DNA of 64,000 nt from an uncultured Ignavibacteria bacterium (GCA_903862655.1 CAIOZA010000020.1:1-64000); one strand, 5' to 3'. Shown: positions 8,254-16,483, numbered from the stretch's first letter. Notes: a model not told the origin generated them from the sequence alone. Numbers and translations: made by a program.

Positions 8254-10467
8254 TTACTTACTATTACTAGTGGAAACTATTTTTCCTTTTGGTTTTGGAG
8301 TAGCTCCATGACATTGTACGCAGTTCTTTGTGTCTGCTATTTTGTCAACACCACCTGGATGAACGAATTCTAAACCACTGGATGATTCCTGCGCAGATCC
8401 AAATGGTGTTTTCTGGTATGTAATCAAATGGCATATATTGCAATCTTGTGAGATAACTTTGCCATCATTGCTCACATGTTTGCCGTCGTGACAACGGTAA
8501 CATCCGGGGCTTTGCATGTGACCGATATTACTTTGGAAATCCTTCCAGTTAACATTCATGTTTGGAAAGTAATTTCTTAGGTAGATTTTGTTTAACTGAC
8601 TTATTGTTCTATTTATGGCATCTTTCTTTGAAATAGCAATTTCAGGATAATTCGTTTTATAGAAATTCCATATGTAACTCTTGATATCGTCGTATGAGGT
8701 TTCGCGTGAACGTACAAAATTATCCAGAGTCTGAACTCCAATGCTCTTGATATAGGGTAGAGTTCTGTCTATCATGTTTGCTGCTATGTATTTATTGATA
8801 GTGCTGTTTGGTTGACTGAAAATATGTGATTGTCTGTTATGGCAATCGATACAGTCCATTCTTCTCATATTGGCTGGCTTTAATAAATCGGTCGAAAATT
8901 TAACTGAAGTATCCTTATAAACCACTTCTTTTCCTGTTATTGTAGATCTCGATTTAACCCAAGGAATAATATTTCTTTTATCATCAAGTGGTAAATATGT
9001 AATTTCGTTTGCTAAATTCATACTCCAGTGAATCCCTGAATTATTCCCAAATTCAGGACTGCCGCCACCTACTTTAATAAGTAAGCTATGCTTGTATTCA
9101 GAGTTATTTTCATCGTTAGTAAAAATATCATAATCTTTTTTTGTTTCGCTATAAAAATGTTTGGGCAAATGACACTGTTCGCAAGTATTTTGATTTGGTC
9201 TCAAGTTTTGGATCGGTGTTGTAATCGGTCTGTTATATTTATTGAACATAACAGAATAAATCTGATAAATACCAGAGATTTTAGCCTTTTCTTTCCAATC
9301 TGCTTCAGGATTAATATGGCATTTGACGCAACCAACTCTGGAATGCGGTGAATCAAGATATGCTGTATATTCAGGTTCCATTACCTCATGGCATACTTTG
9401 CCGCAGAAAGCATCTGAATCGGTATATTCGTATGCTTTGAATGTACCAAATACAGATAGTGCAACAATGATGATTGTACCTAAAGTGAATACAATAGTCG
9501 CTATCTGATGTTTGGGATTGTTCAGATCAATTACAGGCAATCGTTTTGTTGTGTCTGCCATTTGCAGTAATCTTCTATTTTCTTTTATTGCTCCTAAAGC
9601 TATTAGTAGCAATCCGAATATCAGGAAAGTAGGCGTTACAACAAACGTTATAATTCCTAAATAGGGGCTGTTTTCTCCGATAAAAAATTCAAGAATAATG
9701 AGGAATACAACTAATATGAAGCTGATTATGGTTATTAATGCACCTGATAGGGTAGCTGGATTGTAGAAAATTATAGGGAAAAACTTACTTCTTTTTTTCG
9801 TCTTATCTCCGGGAGCGATTGGAACACCTGTTGGTTGGGTATTGTGTTCTTCTTCATGCTCTAAGTGCCAACCAGTTATCATTGACTTGAATAATTCTCC
9901 GACAGTTGAGCCTGTTGTTGCAAGATAGAGATGACCAACTAAAAACAAACTAAGAAAGAATCCAACAACAGAATGGAATAAAGCCATGGGCCAAACACCA
10001 CCCATGCCAAATATTTGATTTGGTGCCGTTTCCGGAAACATGAGTAACCAACCTGAAATTACAATGGCAGGCATAAGCAAGAACATTACTCCCAGATAGG
10101 CAACCTGCTGCATCGGGTTGAATTTATTCTCTTTTGAAGTGTTGAATGGATGTGGCTCATTAATGAAAATACCTAACAGATAATATCTAGCCTGCAACAA
10201 CATTCTTTTAACGAATCCTTTGATTTTAGGAATGTAGTGCTTAATATTTCCGGTAAGTAAGCTCAGAACAAAGAATAAAGCATAGTTGAAGGAAAGAAAT
10301 ATACCGGAAATGTTATGGGAAACCATTGCCCATCTAAAGTTAATAAAAGCAGAATTGGGATCGGAAAAGTGCAAACTTAAGCCTGATACGATAAGAACAA
10401 TGAATAGCAGTGCATTTAACCAGTGCCAGAATCTTAACCATATTGGATATAAATATATCTTTTTCAT
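8254..10467 (-). CDS. FdhI-like cytochrome b fused to NapC/NirT-like heptaheme cytochrome c
   Basis: 737 residues. The N-terminal 220 residues resemble cytochrome b561/formate dehydrogenase gamma subunits: WLRFWHWLNALLF at the start, a histidine in each of several helices, and a closing FHSVVGFFL...VGHLYLA segment. Two further helices follow (about 235-300). A NapC/NirT-type anchor (about 330-350) then leads into a heme domain with one CX3CH site (FCGKVCHEVMEPEY) and six CXXCH sites. NapC/NirT proteins oxidise menaquinol and pass electrons to periplasmic partners, so this is a likely quinol-linked electron entry or exit module. Gaps of 33 and 48 bases to its neighbours suggest one operon. Which substrate it serves cannot be read from the sequence. 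Confidence 0.85.
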   Translation of the reverse strand: MKKIYLYPIWLRFWHWLNALLFIVLIVSGLSLHFSDPNSAFINFRWAMVSHNISGIFLSFNYALFFVLSLLTGNIKHYIPKIKGFVKRMLLQARYYLLGIFINEPHPFNTSKENKFNPMQQVAYLGVMFLLMPAIVISGWLLMFPETAPNQIFGMGGVWPMALFHSVVGFFLSLFLVGHLYLATTGSTVGELFKSMITGWHLEHEEEHNTQPTGVPIAPGDKTKKRSKFFPIIFYNPATLSGALITIISFILVVFLIILEFFIGENSPYLGIITFVVTPTFLIFGLLLIALGAIKENRRLLQMADTTKRLPVIDLNNPKHQIATIVFTLGTIIIVALSVFGTFKAYEYTDSDAFCGKVCHEVMEPEYTAYLDSPHSRVGCVKCHINPEADWKEKAKISGIYQIYSVMFNKYNRPITTPIQNLRPNQNTCEQCHLPKHFYSETKKDYDIFTNDENNSEYKHSLLIKVGGGSPEFGNNSGIHWSMNLANEITYLPLDDKRNIIPWVKSRSTITGKEVVYKDTSVKFSTDLLKPANMRRMDCIDCHNRQSHIFSQPNSTINKYIAANMIDRTLPYIKSIGVQTLDNFVRSRETSYDDIKSYIWNFYKTNYPEIAISKKDAINRTISQLNKIYLRNYFPNMNVNWKDFQSNIGHMQSPGCYRCHDGKHVSNDGKVISQDCNICHLITYQKTPFGSAQESSSGLEFVHPGGVDKIADTKNCVQCHGATPKPKGKIVSTSNSK

Positions 10468-10515
10468 AATGTTTCTTTAAATGTTAAAAAATGAATTAAT
10501 CCTAACCATCATAAT

Positions 10516-12045
10516 CTAATCTTTTTCATTCTCACGAGCATCACCAATGTCTTCATGCTTTTTCTCTACTTTTAGAGCTCCTTTTCGGAAATACCAGCGG
10601 AGAAGCCCATGCAGACCTAATCCAGCCACAGTAAGACCAAGGAGCGAGAAACTAAGAATATCAAGATAGATATTTCTGGTTGTACCAACAACATAAGCAT
10701 CGCTGAGAACTGTACCATTGATAAATCCAAGTTTTTCACGGGATTTCTCTTTCTCATGCTTGTAGAGAACTGACATCAGAATTGAATTCTTGGAATGGCA
10801 TTCCTCGCATTTTTTGATGGTTTTATCAGGTGGTAATATGTTGTGTGATAATTTTGGAGGATCATATGATGAATGGCAATCAACACATCTAACAGTTTCC
10901 CAATGTGCTCCTTTGTTTGGTAACCAATCATGAGCTTTGGAAACAGTGAGGATGTTGTACTTCTTCATCATGGCTTCATTAGTGTGGCATTCAACGCAAT
11001 AGAGCATTTTGTTGGTTACCATAGTATTGAAGCTCATCTGATTATCTGTTATGATTTTCTGGTCAACTTTTGCCTGAGGTCTGATCGCATGTTCACCATG
11101 GCAGTAAGTGCATCCAGGTGAATCAGGATTCCCTTTTTTAAGTGTAATACCATGAATGCTAGTTGAATATTCCATAGCTATTGAAATATGACATTTTCCG
11201 CATACTTCAGGGATTCTAAGTCTGTTAACGGATGATTTTGGGTCGGAAGCTTTTTTCAAATCATGGCTACCGTGACAATCTACGCAAATTGCAGCATTTT
11301 TACCCTTTCTGATTGCCATTCCATGAACGCTTTTATCATAATCTATCAGCGAGCGAGAGAAACTGTTCTGAGCATTTTTAATGTGACAGCTTGCGCAGAG
11401 CTTTTCTTGATTTAGTTTAAGTTCGACTTTCTTGAATTTTGTATTGCCGGGTGTAATAGGATATCGGTGGCAATATATGCAGGTCGGTGCATTGGGATCA
11501 TTTTTTTTCAATTCAATTGAATGCTGAGAAACCATGTGAAGATCTTTTTCAAGCTTGTGGCAATTGCCACAATATTGAGTCGAATTGAAATAGCTTGTTT
11601 TAGAGTTTGGATTTTTGGGTGATGTGACATCATGATAGCCATGGCAACCTTTGCAATTTCCATTTGGAGATCCATTGGTAAGATTTTTTTTCATCTGAGG
11701 ATGAAATTTGTGTTTTTCAAATGCATCGGTATGGCAATTCATGCAGTTAACTGGTTGAATTTTATCCATGTGAGGTACATTATCCGGATCAAATCCTTTG
11801 TGGCAATCCTGGCATTTTAAGCTTCCATGAACTGAGCGAGGTAAAGTGAAACTCTTGACATTAAGGGAAACTTCCTTCCTACCTCTTGTCATGGTAATTG
11901 TCGGGTCATCGTGACAACCTAAGCAAGCTGAATTATCAGCTGTTTTCTTTTGAGCATTTATTTCTGTCATTGAAGTGAAAAGGACTATAGACAAAAATAC
12001 TGCGAATAAGCTAAAGGTGCTTTGTTTAATAAGGTACTTGTTCAT
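10516..12045 (-). CDS. Membrane-anchored 13-heme cytochrome c
   Basis: 509 residues. A signal peptide (about 1-31, ending INAQ) precedes 13 CXXCH motifs, and a single C-terminal transmembrane segment (about 465-485) is followed by a short charged cytoplasmic tail. Heme spacing and linkers such as CHGSHDLKKASDPKSSVNR match the neighbouring 943-residue protein, so the two share ancestry. With the b-type fusions downstream it probably forms part of a membrane-bound quinone-linked multiheme complex. It is the first gene of the unit transcribed toward 5389. A terminator at 12157-12179 separates it from the small cytochrome gene upstream. Confidence 0.87.
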   Translation of the reverse strand: MNKYLIKQSTFSLFAVFLSIVLFTSMTEINAQKKTADNSACLGCHDDPTITMTRGRKEVSLNVKSFTLPRSVHGSLKCQDCHKGFDPDNVPHMDKIQPVNCMNCHTDAFEKHKFHPQMKKNLTNGSPNGNCKGCHGYHDVTSPKNPNSKTSYFNSTQYCGNCHKLEKDLHMVSQHSIELKKNDPNAPTCIYCHRYPITPGNTKFKKVELKLNQEKLCASCHIKNAQNSFSRSLIDYDKSVHGMAIRKGKNAAICVDCHGSHDLKKASDPKSSVNRLRIPEVCGKCHISIAMEYSTSIHGITLKKGNPDSPGCTYCHGEHAIRPQAKVDQKIITDNQMSFNTMVTNKMLYCVECHTNEAMMKKYNILTVSKAHDWLPNKGAHWETVRCVDCHSSYDPPKLSHNILPPDKTIKKCEECHSKNSILMSVLYKHEKEKSREKLGFINGTVLSDAYVVGTTRNIYLDILSFSLLGLTVAGLGLHGLLRWYFRKGALKVEKKHEDIGDARENEKD

Positions 12046-12156
12046 AATACAGCCAAATATATTTTAAATATCAAAATCTAATTAAAGAGTGAAAAAACGA
12101 TTAGATAAAATGGCATTAATCGGTTACAATTTACCAAAAATTTCAGACAAAAAAAA

Positions 12157-12179
12157 AGCGTTGGATTAATTCCAACGCT
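12157..12179 (-). terminator. Intrinsic terminator after the first small cytochrome c gene
   Basis: A perfect 9-bp stem (AGCGTTGGA with TCCAACGCT) with a 5-base loop, followed on the minus strand by eight T residues. It lies between the monoheme cytochrome gene and the three-gene multiheme unit. Confidence 0.85.
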
Positions 12180-12210
12180 AATTTTCGGCAATTTGCCAGA
12201 AAAAATTAAT

Positions 12211-12567
12211 TTATTTTTTTTCAACTTTCAAACTAGCAAGCCAAGATGTAAGAGCTGTGAGTTCATCATCAGTTCCTTTGAAAGCCATACCGTGTTTTTT
12301 TCCTTCATGTTCGACTTCTTTTTTCAAGTATTTTGTAAAGAATGCTGCATCGGCAGTTGAGCCAATGTTTGACAAATCTGGTGCTTTGGAATTGGGATTT
12401 GTTTTTGCAATTCCTGCTCCATCAACACTGTGGCATGCCATACATTTCTTGTCTTGAAATAATAGTTTTGCATCGATTGGCTTTGCATCTTCTGCATAAA
12501 TCGAAATGACAGAAACTGCAAAAATAATAGCTATTAATGCTATTGCCGAATTTCTAAAGTTTTTCAT
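12211..12567 (-). CDS. Class I-like monoheme cytochrome c (Met-ligated)
   Basis: 118 residues. A signal peptide (1-25) precedes a single heme site, Cys42-Met-Ala-Cys45-His46, followed by KAPDLSNIG and a C-terminal helix. The sixth heme ligand is probably Met94 in KKHGMAFKG, the usual position in small periplasmic cytochromes of this type. It should be a soluble periplasmic electron shuttle between membrane complexes. The gene has its own terminator downstream and another upstream, so it is probably a separate transcript. It is clearly paralogous to the next gene (12761-13099). Confidence 0.9.
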   Translation of the reverse strand: MKNFRNSAIALIAIIFAVSVISIYAEDAKPIDAKLLFQDKKCMACHSVDGAGIAKTNPNSKAPDLSNIGSTADAAFFTKYLKKEVEHEGKKHGMAFKGTDDELTALTSWLASLKVEKK

Positions 12568-12686
12568 AAAAAAATCTCCAAAATTAAATTAATGAAATGT
12601 TAACTAACTAAATGCGAAAATTATTTCAATTTTAAGATATACTCTGATGCAAAATACGACTTTATTATGAAATTTTTATGAAAGAA

Positions 12687-12718
12687 AAATGCGTCAGATA
12701 ATAAAATCTGACGCATTT
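12687..12718 (-). terminator. Intrinsic terminator after the second small cytochrome c gene
   Basis: A perfect 13-bp stem (AAATGCGTCAGAT with ATCTGACGCATTT) with a 6-base loop, in the gap between the two small cytochrome genes. It is positioned to end the minus-strand unit that starts at the outer-membrane barrel gene. The T run after the stem is short. Confidence 0.75.
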
Positions 12719-12760
12719 ATAATTTGATATTTGTAACCAATATGTGGTTGTATTAACTAA

Positions 12761-13099
12761 TTATTTCAAACCAGCTAACCAAGCAACCATTGCCTTGAAT
12801 TCATCGTCGGTACCTTTGAATGCTACACCGTGTTTTTTACCATCGATATCTGCTTCTTTTTTCAGATATTTTGTTAAAAAATCTGATGTTCTTACTTTAC
12901 CAACAAGTGATAGATCTGCTGCTTTCGAATTAGCATTTGTTTTTGTGATACTGAGTGCATCGATGCTATGGCATGAGTTGCACTTTTTTTCGACAAACAT
13001 TTTAGCTACATCAATTTTGGGTGCATCTGCTGACCAGGTAATACCTGTGAAGCCGACAAATAAAGCGGCGATTAAGATTAATGACATTAAATATTTCAT
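12761..13099 (-). CDS. Monoheme cytochrome c paralogue lacking the axial methionine
   Basis: 112 residues with a signal peptide (1-24) and one heme site, Cys40-Asn-Ser-Cys43-His44. It aligns along its whole length with the 118-residue neighbour, and the shared block KKHG(M/V)AFKGTDDE makes paralogy certain. Where the neighbour has Met94 this protein has Val92, and PDLS has become ADLS. Heme attachment should be normal, but the iron is probably five-coordinate or bound by another side chain, which would change redox potential or permit ligand binding. It follows the Rieske gene by 50 bases and probably belongs to that transcript. Confidence 0.88.
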   Translation of the reverse strand: MKYLMSLILIAALFVGFTGITWSADAPKIDVAKMFVEKKCNSCHSIDALSITKTNANSKAADLSLVGKVRTSDFLTKYLKKEADIDGKKHGVAFKGTDDEFKAMVAWLAGLK

Positions 13100-13149
13100 A
13101 AAAAACCCTTTTAGAAAAAATAATAAAAAATAATAATTAATATTAAACC

Positions 13150-13656
13150 TTATGGCTTAATTTCAAGTGTATTAGGTGCAATAAAAGTATAAACATAAGA
13201 TTTCAACGGTGCGCTTGTCACACCTTTGCCGTCCACTACAGCACCCGGAGTGTCAAGATTTAATGAAAATACAGCTGCATGTCGTGGACAATGAGTATTA
13301 CCATCGGCATCAGCAACAGGATTGAGTTCTCTGTCTGACTGATGTGAGCAGGCAGACTGAACTACGATAAATTTATTATCAGCAAATCTTCGGACAATAA
13401 ATGTTAACACTTTAGTAGTGTCATCACTTTGAGAGGCTGAAACAGTTGCTATTCCACCCTCGGCAGCTAATGCTGAATATTTGCTAAGGTCAACAATGTA
13501 CTTAGCACCAGGTTTGGGCAGTGGAGTCAGGATTGTTTCATCTTTACAGCCAACGATCAAAGAAGAAAGAGCTGAGACCGATGCACCTGCTCCAATCAAA
13601 AATCCTGCTTTTTTGAGAAAATCTCTTCTTTGTTCTGAATATTTATTTTCGTGCAT
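13150..13656 (-). CDS. Rieske iron-sulfur lipoprotein (Tat signal)
   Basis: 168 residues from the ATG at 13656, chosen over one 13 codons upstream because AAGGA precedes it and because it places a Tat motif (RRDFLKK, Arg10-Arg11) at the N terminus. A lipobox LIVGC gives a lipidated Cys37. The Rieske ligands are Cys103-Ser-His105 and Cys123-Pro-Arg-His126. The extra disulfide cysteines of bc1/b6f Rieske proteins (CTHLGC and CPCHG) are absent, so the cluster resembles those of ferredoxin-type or arsenite-oxidase-like Rieske proteins. It probably carries electrons at the membrane surface between quinol-linked cytochrome b and cytochromes c. No bc1-type cytochrome b gene is adjacent. Gaps to neighbours are 29 and 50 bases. 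Confidence 0.85.
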   Translation of the reverse strand: MHENKYSEQRRDFLKKAGFLIGAGASVSALSSLIVGCKDETILTPLPKPGAKYIVDLSKYSALAAEGGIATVSASQSDDTTKVLTFIVRRFADNKFIVVQSACSHQSDRELNPVADADGNTHCPRHAAVFSLNLDTPGAVVDGKGVTSAPLKSYVYTFIAPNTLEIKP

Positions 13657-13685
13657 TTTTATTTTCCTTAAAATAATGTTTGTTC

Positions 13686-14930
13686 TTAATACCAAACGTG
13701 GACTTGGAATGCAAATTGTGAATGATATCCCGGAGTAATTTCTTTGTCAACAACACGGTATTCCGGTAATAAATCGATATAAGGCAATAGGTAAATATGT
13801 GCTCCGAGAACAAATTGATTTACCATCAGAGGCTGTGTGTTCTGTCCACTGCGTGAGTTTTGTCTTTCGATTCTAGCGAATGGAAGAAAATTATCAGTGA
13901 CCTGATAAGTTAACTCACCGAGCCATGAAAATGTGTTTTGATAGACAGCATTATCAGCAATGTTATCAGGATTAGTAATATCAGATGGATGAAACTGTGC
14001 TTTTTGAGTATTAGTAAATTCTACTAAAAGGCAAACTTTGTCCGGCATACCTATAGCAAATTGTACGTTTCCGATTTTATAATCCCCATTAAGAAACATA
14101 GTACCGGTTGCGTATCCAACTAATCCATGTCCAAGTTCCGGACTGACAAAAATTCTTCCGGCGAGAGACATAGAATCTTTTAAATTGAGTACTTTTGCCG
14201 AATTTGTGCTTTTGAATGCTCCACCAGAAACAGACAACCATGAAAGGGCTTCATAATCAACCTGAGCTCCCCATTCTGCATAATCATCGGGAACAACAGG
14301 AGCCTGACGATAAAAAGTATGACCAAGAATTGTGTGATCATCCCATTTAAGAGCCATAGTCGGCTGAAAGAAACCGGCTCTTAATGTTGGAAGACCATCA
14401 CCGGGCTTAATATATGCACTGAATGCATAAGCACTTTGTCCCGGATATCTTTTGGTTGTTTCGAGTTCGTAAGCGAGATTATACTGACCTTCTAAGGTTA
14501 AAAACGAAAAAGGTTTAATAACAAGATAAGGTGTCAGTTGCATTATCATATTGTCATAAGCAGTATTACCTTTCTGGGTATAACCATAGGGATACTGAGA
14601 TGAACCAATCGAATCTGTAGTACTGGGAGCTGGCCATTTAGCCCACTGATAACGGGCATCAATTCCGAAAAGAATGGCATCGCTTGCCCATGAGTTGGTG
14701 GATAACTGATCGAAAGCACTGCTCAATCCTATTGAAGAAGTAGGAATAAGAGAAATATCTTTTCTTGCCATCCAGCCGCCGCCGTTGCGAACTCCACCGC
14801 CCTGAATGTTTTCATGGCAGTTAGAGCATTTGGTGCCGAAGGACTGCAATATTGAATACTGTGGTCTGGAAGTAGCATAGAAGACGATTACTACCAGTGA
14901 TATAAATGTAATGATTAGAATCTTTTTCAT
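13686..14930 (-). CDS. Outer-membrane beta-barrel protein with N-terminal c-type heme
   Basis: 414 residues from the ATG at 14930, preferred over one 15 codons upstream because GAGG precedes it and a signal peptide begins there. After the signal peptide (about 1-20) comes a single heme motif, Cys35-Ser-Asn-Cys38-His39, then a glycine-rich linker and about 360 residues of alternating polar/aromatic strands typical of a porin-like barrel, ending in VWY with the terminal aromatic residue used for outer-membrane insertion. A barrel carrying its own heme suggests a pore through which electrons pass to an external partner, perhaps the hexaheme lipoprotein encoded upstream. It is distinct from MtrB-type barrels, which lack heme. 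The exact family is not recognised. Confidence 0.8.
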   Translation of the reverse strand: MKKILIITFISLVVIVFYATSRPQYSILQSFGTKCSNCHENIQGGGVRNGGGWMARKDISLIPTSSIGLSSAFDQLSTNSWASDAILFGIDARYQWAKWPAPSTTDSIGSSQYPYGYTQKGNTAYDNMIMQLTPYLVIKPFSFLTLEGQYNLAYELETTKRYPGQSAYAFSAYIKPGDGLPTLRAGFFQPTMALKWDDHTILGHTFYRQAPVVPDDYAEWGAQVDYEALSWLSVSGGAFKSTNSAKVLNLKDSMSLAGRIFVSPELGHGLVGYATGTMFLNGDYKIGNVQFAIGMPDKVCLLVEFTNTQKAQFHPSDITNPDNIADNAVYQNTFSWLGELTYQVTDNFLPFARIERQNSRSGQNTQPLMVNQFVLGAHIYLLPYIDLLPEYRVVDKEITPGYHSQFAFQVHVWY

Positions 14931-15001
14931 GAAATCCTCAAAAAAATCATCGTTGTTAATTCTACAAAGATGCAAATCTAAAATTTAATAGTTGATAATA
15001 A

Positions 15002-15037
15002 AAAGGCTCCAACAAGATAGTCCTGGTGAAGCCTTTA
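15002..15037 (-). terminator. Probable intrinsic terminator after the hexaheme lipoprotein gene
   Basis: AAAGGCT pairs with AGCCTTT, with a further CCA/TGG pairing separated by a 3-base bulge. On the minus strand TTTTTAT follows. It separates the lipoprotein gene from the barrel gene. Confidence 0.65.
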
Positions 15038-15061
15038 TATCTTATTAAAGAAATAAGTGTC

Positions 15062-16180
15062 TTATTGCAATTTAAGAAGCATTTGTTTTAGTGCTGCATA
15101 AACCATTTTAGGATTATGAATACCTCTACTCTTGTCTTTAATTATAATAATATAATTAAGTAAAATTTTTGATTCTTCAGTTTTTAGTTTCAATGGTTTT
15201 GCTGTTGATGCTTTAGCTATATCATGAACATAAACACCATTTGATATTGAAGTGTCTAACCAACCTTTAGCAGCTAGTTTTTGTCTAACTGATGTCAAAT
15301 CAGTGTACATATCAGTTACAGCTTTTTTACCATCAACATCCCAGCCAGTTGCTACAGATGAATGACATTTTGCTGATAAACATCCTGCTGAGCCTTGTGC
15401 TGTTCTTGTTTCAGTTTCTGGGTTATAAGCTGCAGTGTTGAATGTATGACCACCAACTAAAAGACCTAATGGGCTTCTCATGTGGCACTGGAAGCAAGCA
15501 TCGTCGATGTTACCGTGACCTGTACCTGCACTTGAAGGAAGAGCTGAACCATCTAGAGAGGAAAGACTCTGACCAACAAGCATGTTTGACTGACCACCAT
15601 AATGTGGTCCCCAACGGTTTGATGTAATTGAAATTGAATCTGTTGTTGGTAATGCTGGGCTAAGAACTCTTGCCTGGTGGCATCTTGCGCAAAGATTTGC
15701 ATTTTTCAAATCAACATTTGTTTTGTGTCCACCATATCTGAAAGTGAAAGGAGCAACAGATGTGAATTTCCAATCTGTGCTGTCATAAGCTTTGTGGATA
15801 GTGTGGCATGTTCTGCAATTGATTGTTGAAGGATTAGCAAAACTAGCGGAAACTGTTGTGTCAGCTCCGGTAACTGCTGTTTCTAAGTAGCCTTCAGAAG
15901 TATGGCATGCTGCGCAACCGCTTCTGTTTGCGTCCATGAATGCTTCGCCTTCGCCGTGTAATGAAAGAGCATATTCATTTGCTCTTGATACTAATTTTGA
16001 ACCTGAATTGTGACATGCGCCACAAGTAGCATTACCATCTTTGCCATCTTTTCCTGTTGTGCCGGCTGCGCCGTCTTTACCTGCAGGACCTTCGCAAGAC
16101 ATAATAAAAGTTGCAAATAACAGAATAGCTGCTAATGCTAAGGATTGTAATTTGAATGTGCTTTTCACTAAGAACCTCAT
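15062..16180 (-). CDS. Surface lipoprotein hexaheme cytochrome c with collagen-like stalk
   Basis: 372 residues. A type II signal peptide ends in FIMSC, so the mature protein is lipidated at about Cys29. Next comes a collagen-like Gly-X-Y stretch (GPAGKDGAAGTTGKDGKDG) and a domain with five CXXCH motifs (CGACH, CAACH, CRTCH, CARCH, CFQCH) plus one CX4CH (CLSAKCH), for up to six hemes. The C-terminal 90 residues have no further hemes. Lipidation, the extended stalk and the adjacent heme-bearing barrel point to an outer-membrane surface cytochrome that meets an external donor or acceptor. It is the first gene of the island in transcription order and has its own terminator. Confidence 0.85.
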   Translation of the reverse strand: MRFLVKSTFKLQSLALAAILLFATFIMSCEGPAGKDGAAGTTGKDGKDGNATCGACHNSGSKLVSRANEYALSLHGEGEAFMDANRSGCAACHTSEGYLETAVTGADTTVSASFANPSTINCRTCHTIHKAYDSTDWKFTSVAPFTFRYGGHKTNVDLKNANLCARCHQARVLSPALPTTDSISITSNRWGPHYGGQSNMLVGQSLSSLDGSALPSSAGTGHGNIDDACFQCHMRSPLGLLVGGHTFNTAAYNPETETRTAQGSAGCLSAKCHSSVATGWDVDGKKAVTDMYTDLTSVRQKLAAKGWLDTSISNGVYVHDIAKASTAKPLKLKTEESKILLNYIIIIKDKSRGIHNPKMVYAALKQMLLKLQ

Positions 16181-16483
16181 AAATTGTTAAAACAAGTGAC
16201 CATTAAAAAAAATAAATTCCTAAATAATGTATTATTACACTTGTGATGAACTTCCGTTCAATTTCGTAATACTTTCGGTATCCAAAATAAGACAATTTTA
16301 AAATATATCAAATTGAATATCGTAAAAACTTTTAAACAAATGCTCATAATCACTCAAAAATGGCAAAAAAATATATTTTGTAATCGCGTGTGTTGCTAAA
16401 AATTGAAATTTCAATTCAATAATACAATAAAAGTAATAATTGTCAGTGAATACCATTGTTCAGAAATTGCCAATGGAGCTTAT
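16181..16483. promoter_or_regulatory. Divergent intergenic region between the cytochrome island and batD
   Basis: 303 bases, strongly AT-rich, with no coding potential I trust. It must hold the promoters of the leftward hexaheme gene and the rightward batD/batE pair. A perfect 16-base palindrome lies at 16401-16416. I found no convincing FNR, CRP or Fur box, and Bacteroidota-style promoter motifs cannot be assigned with confidence by eye. Confidence 0.5.

Noticed and set aside
12257-13133. Two plus-strand frames opposite the small cytochromes that resemble each other, suggesting a conserved antisense gene pair
   Set aside because: The similarity follows from the paralogy of the two minus-strand cytochrome genes read in the same antisense frame; neither has a good start or known fold.
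16261-16345. Possible FNR or CRP site upstream of the cytochrome island
   Set aside because: Partial TTGAT/ATCAA-like or TGTGA-like half-sites are present but no properly spaced palindrome; AT-rich background makes such half-sites common.
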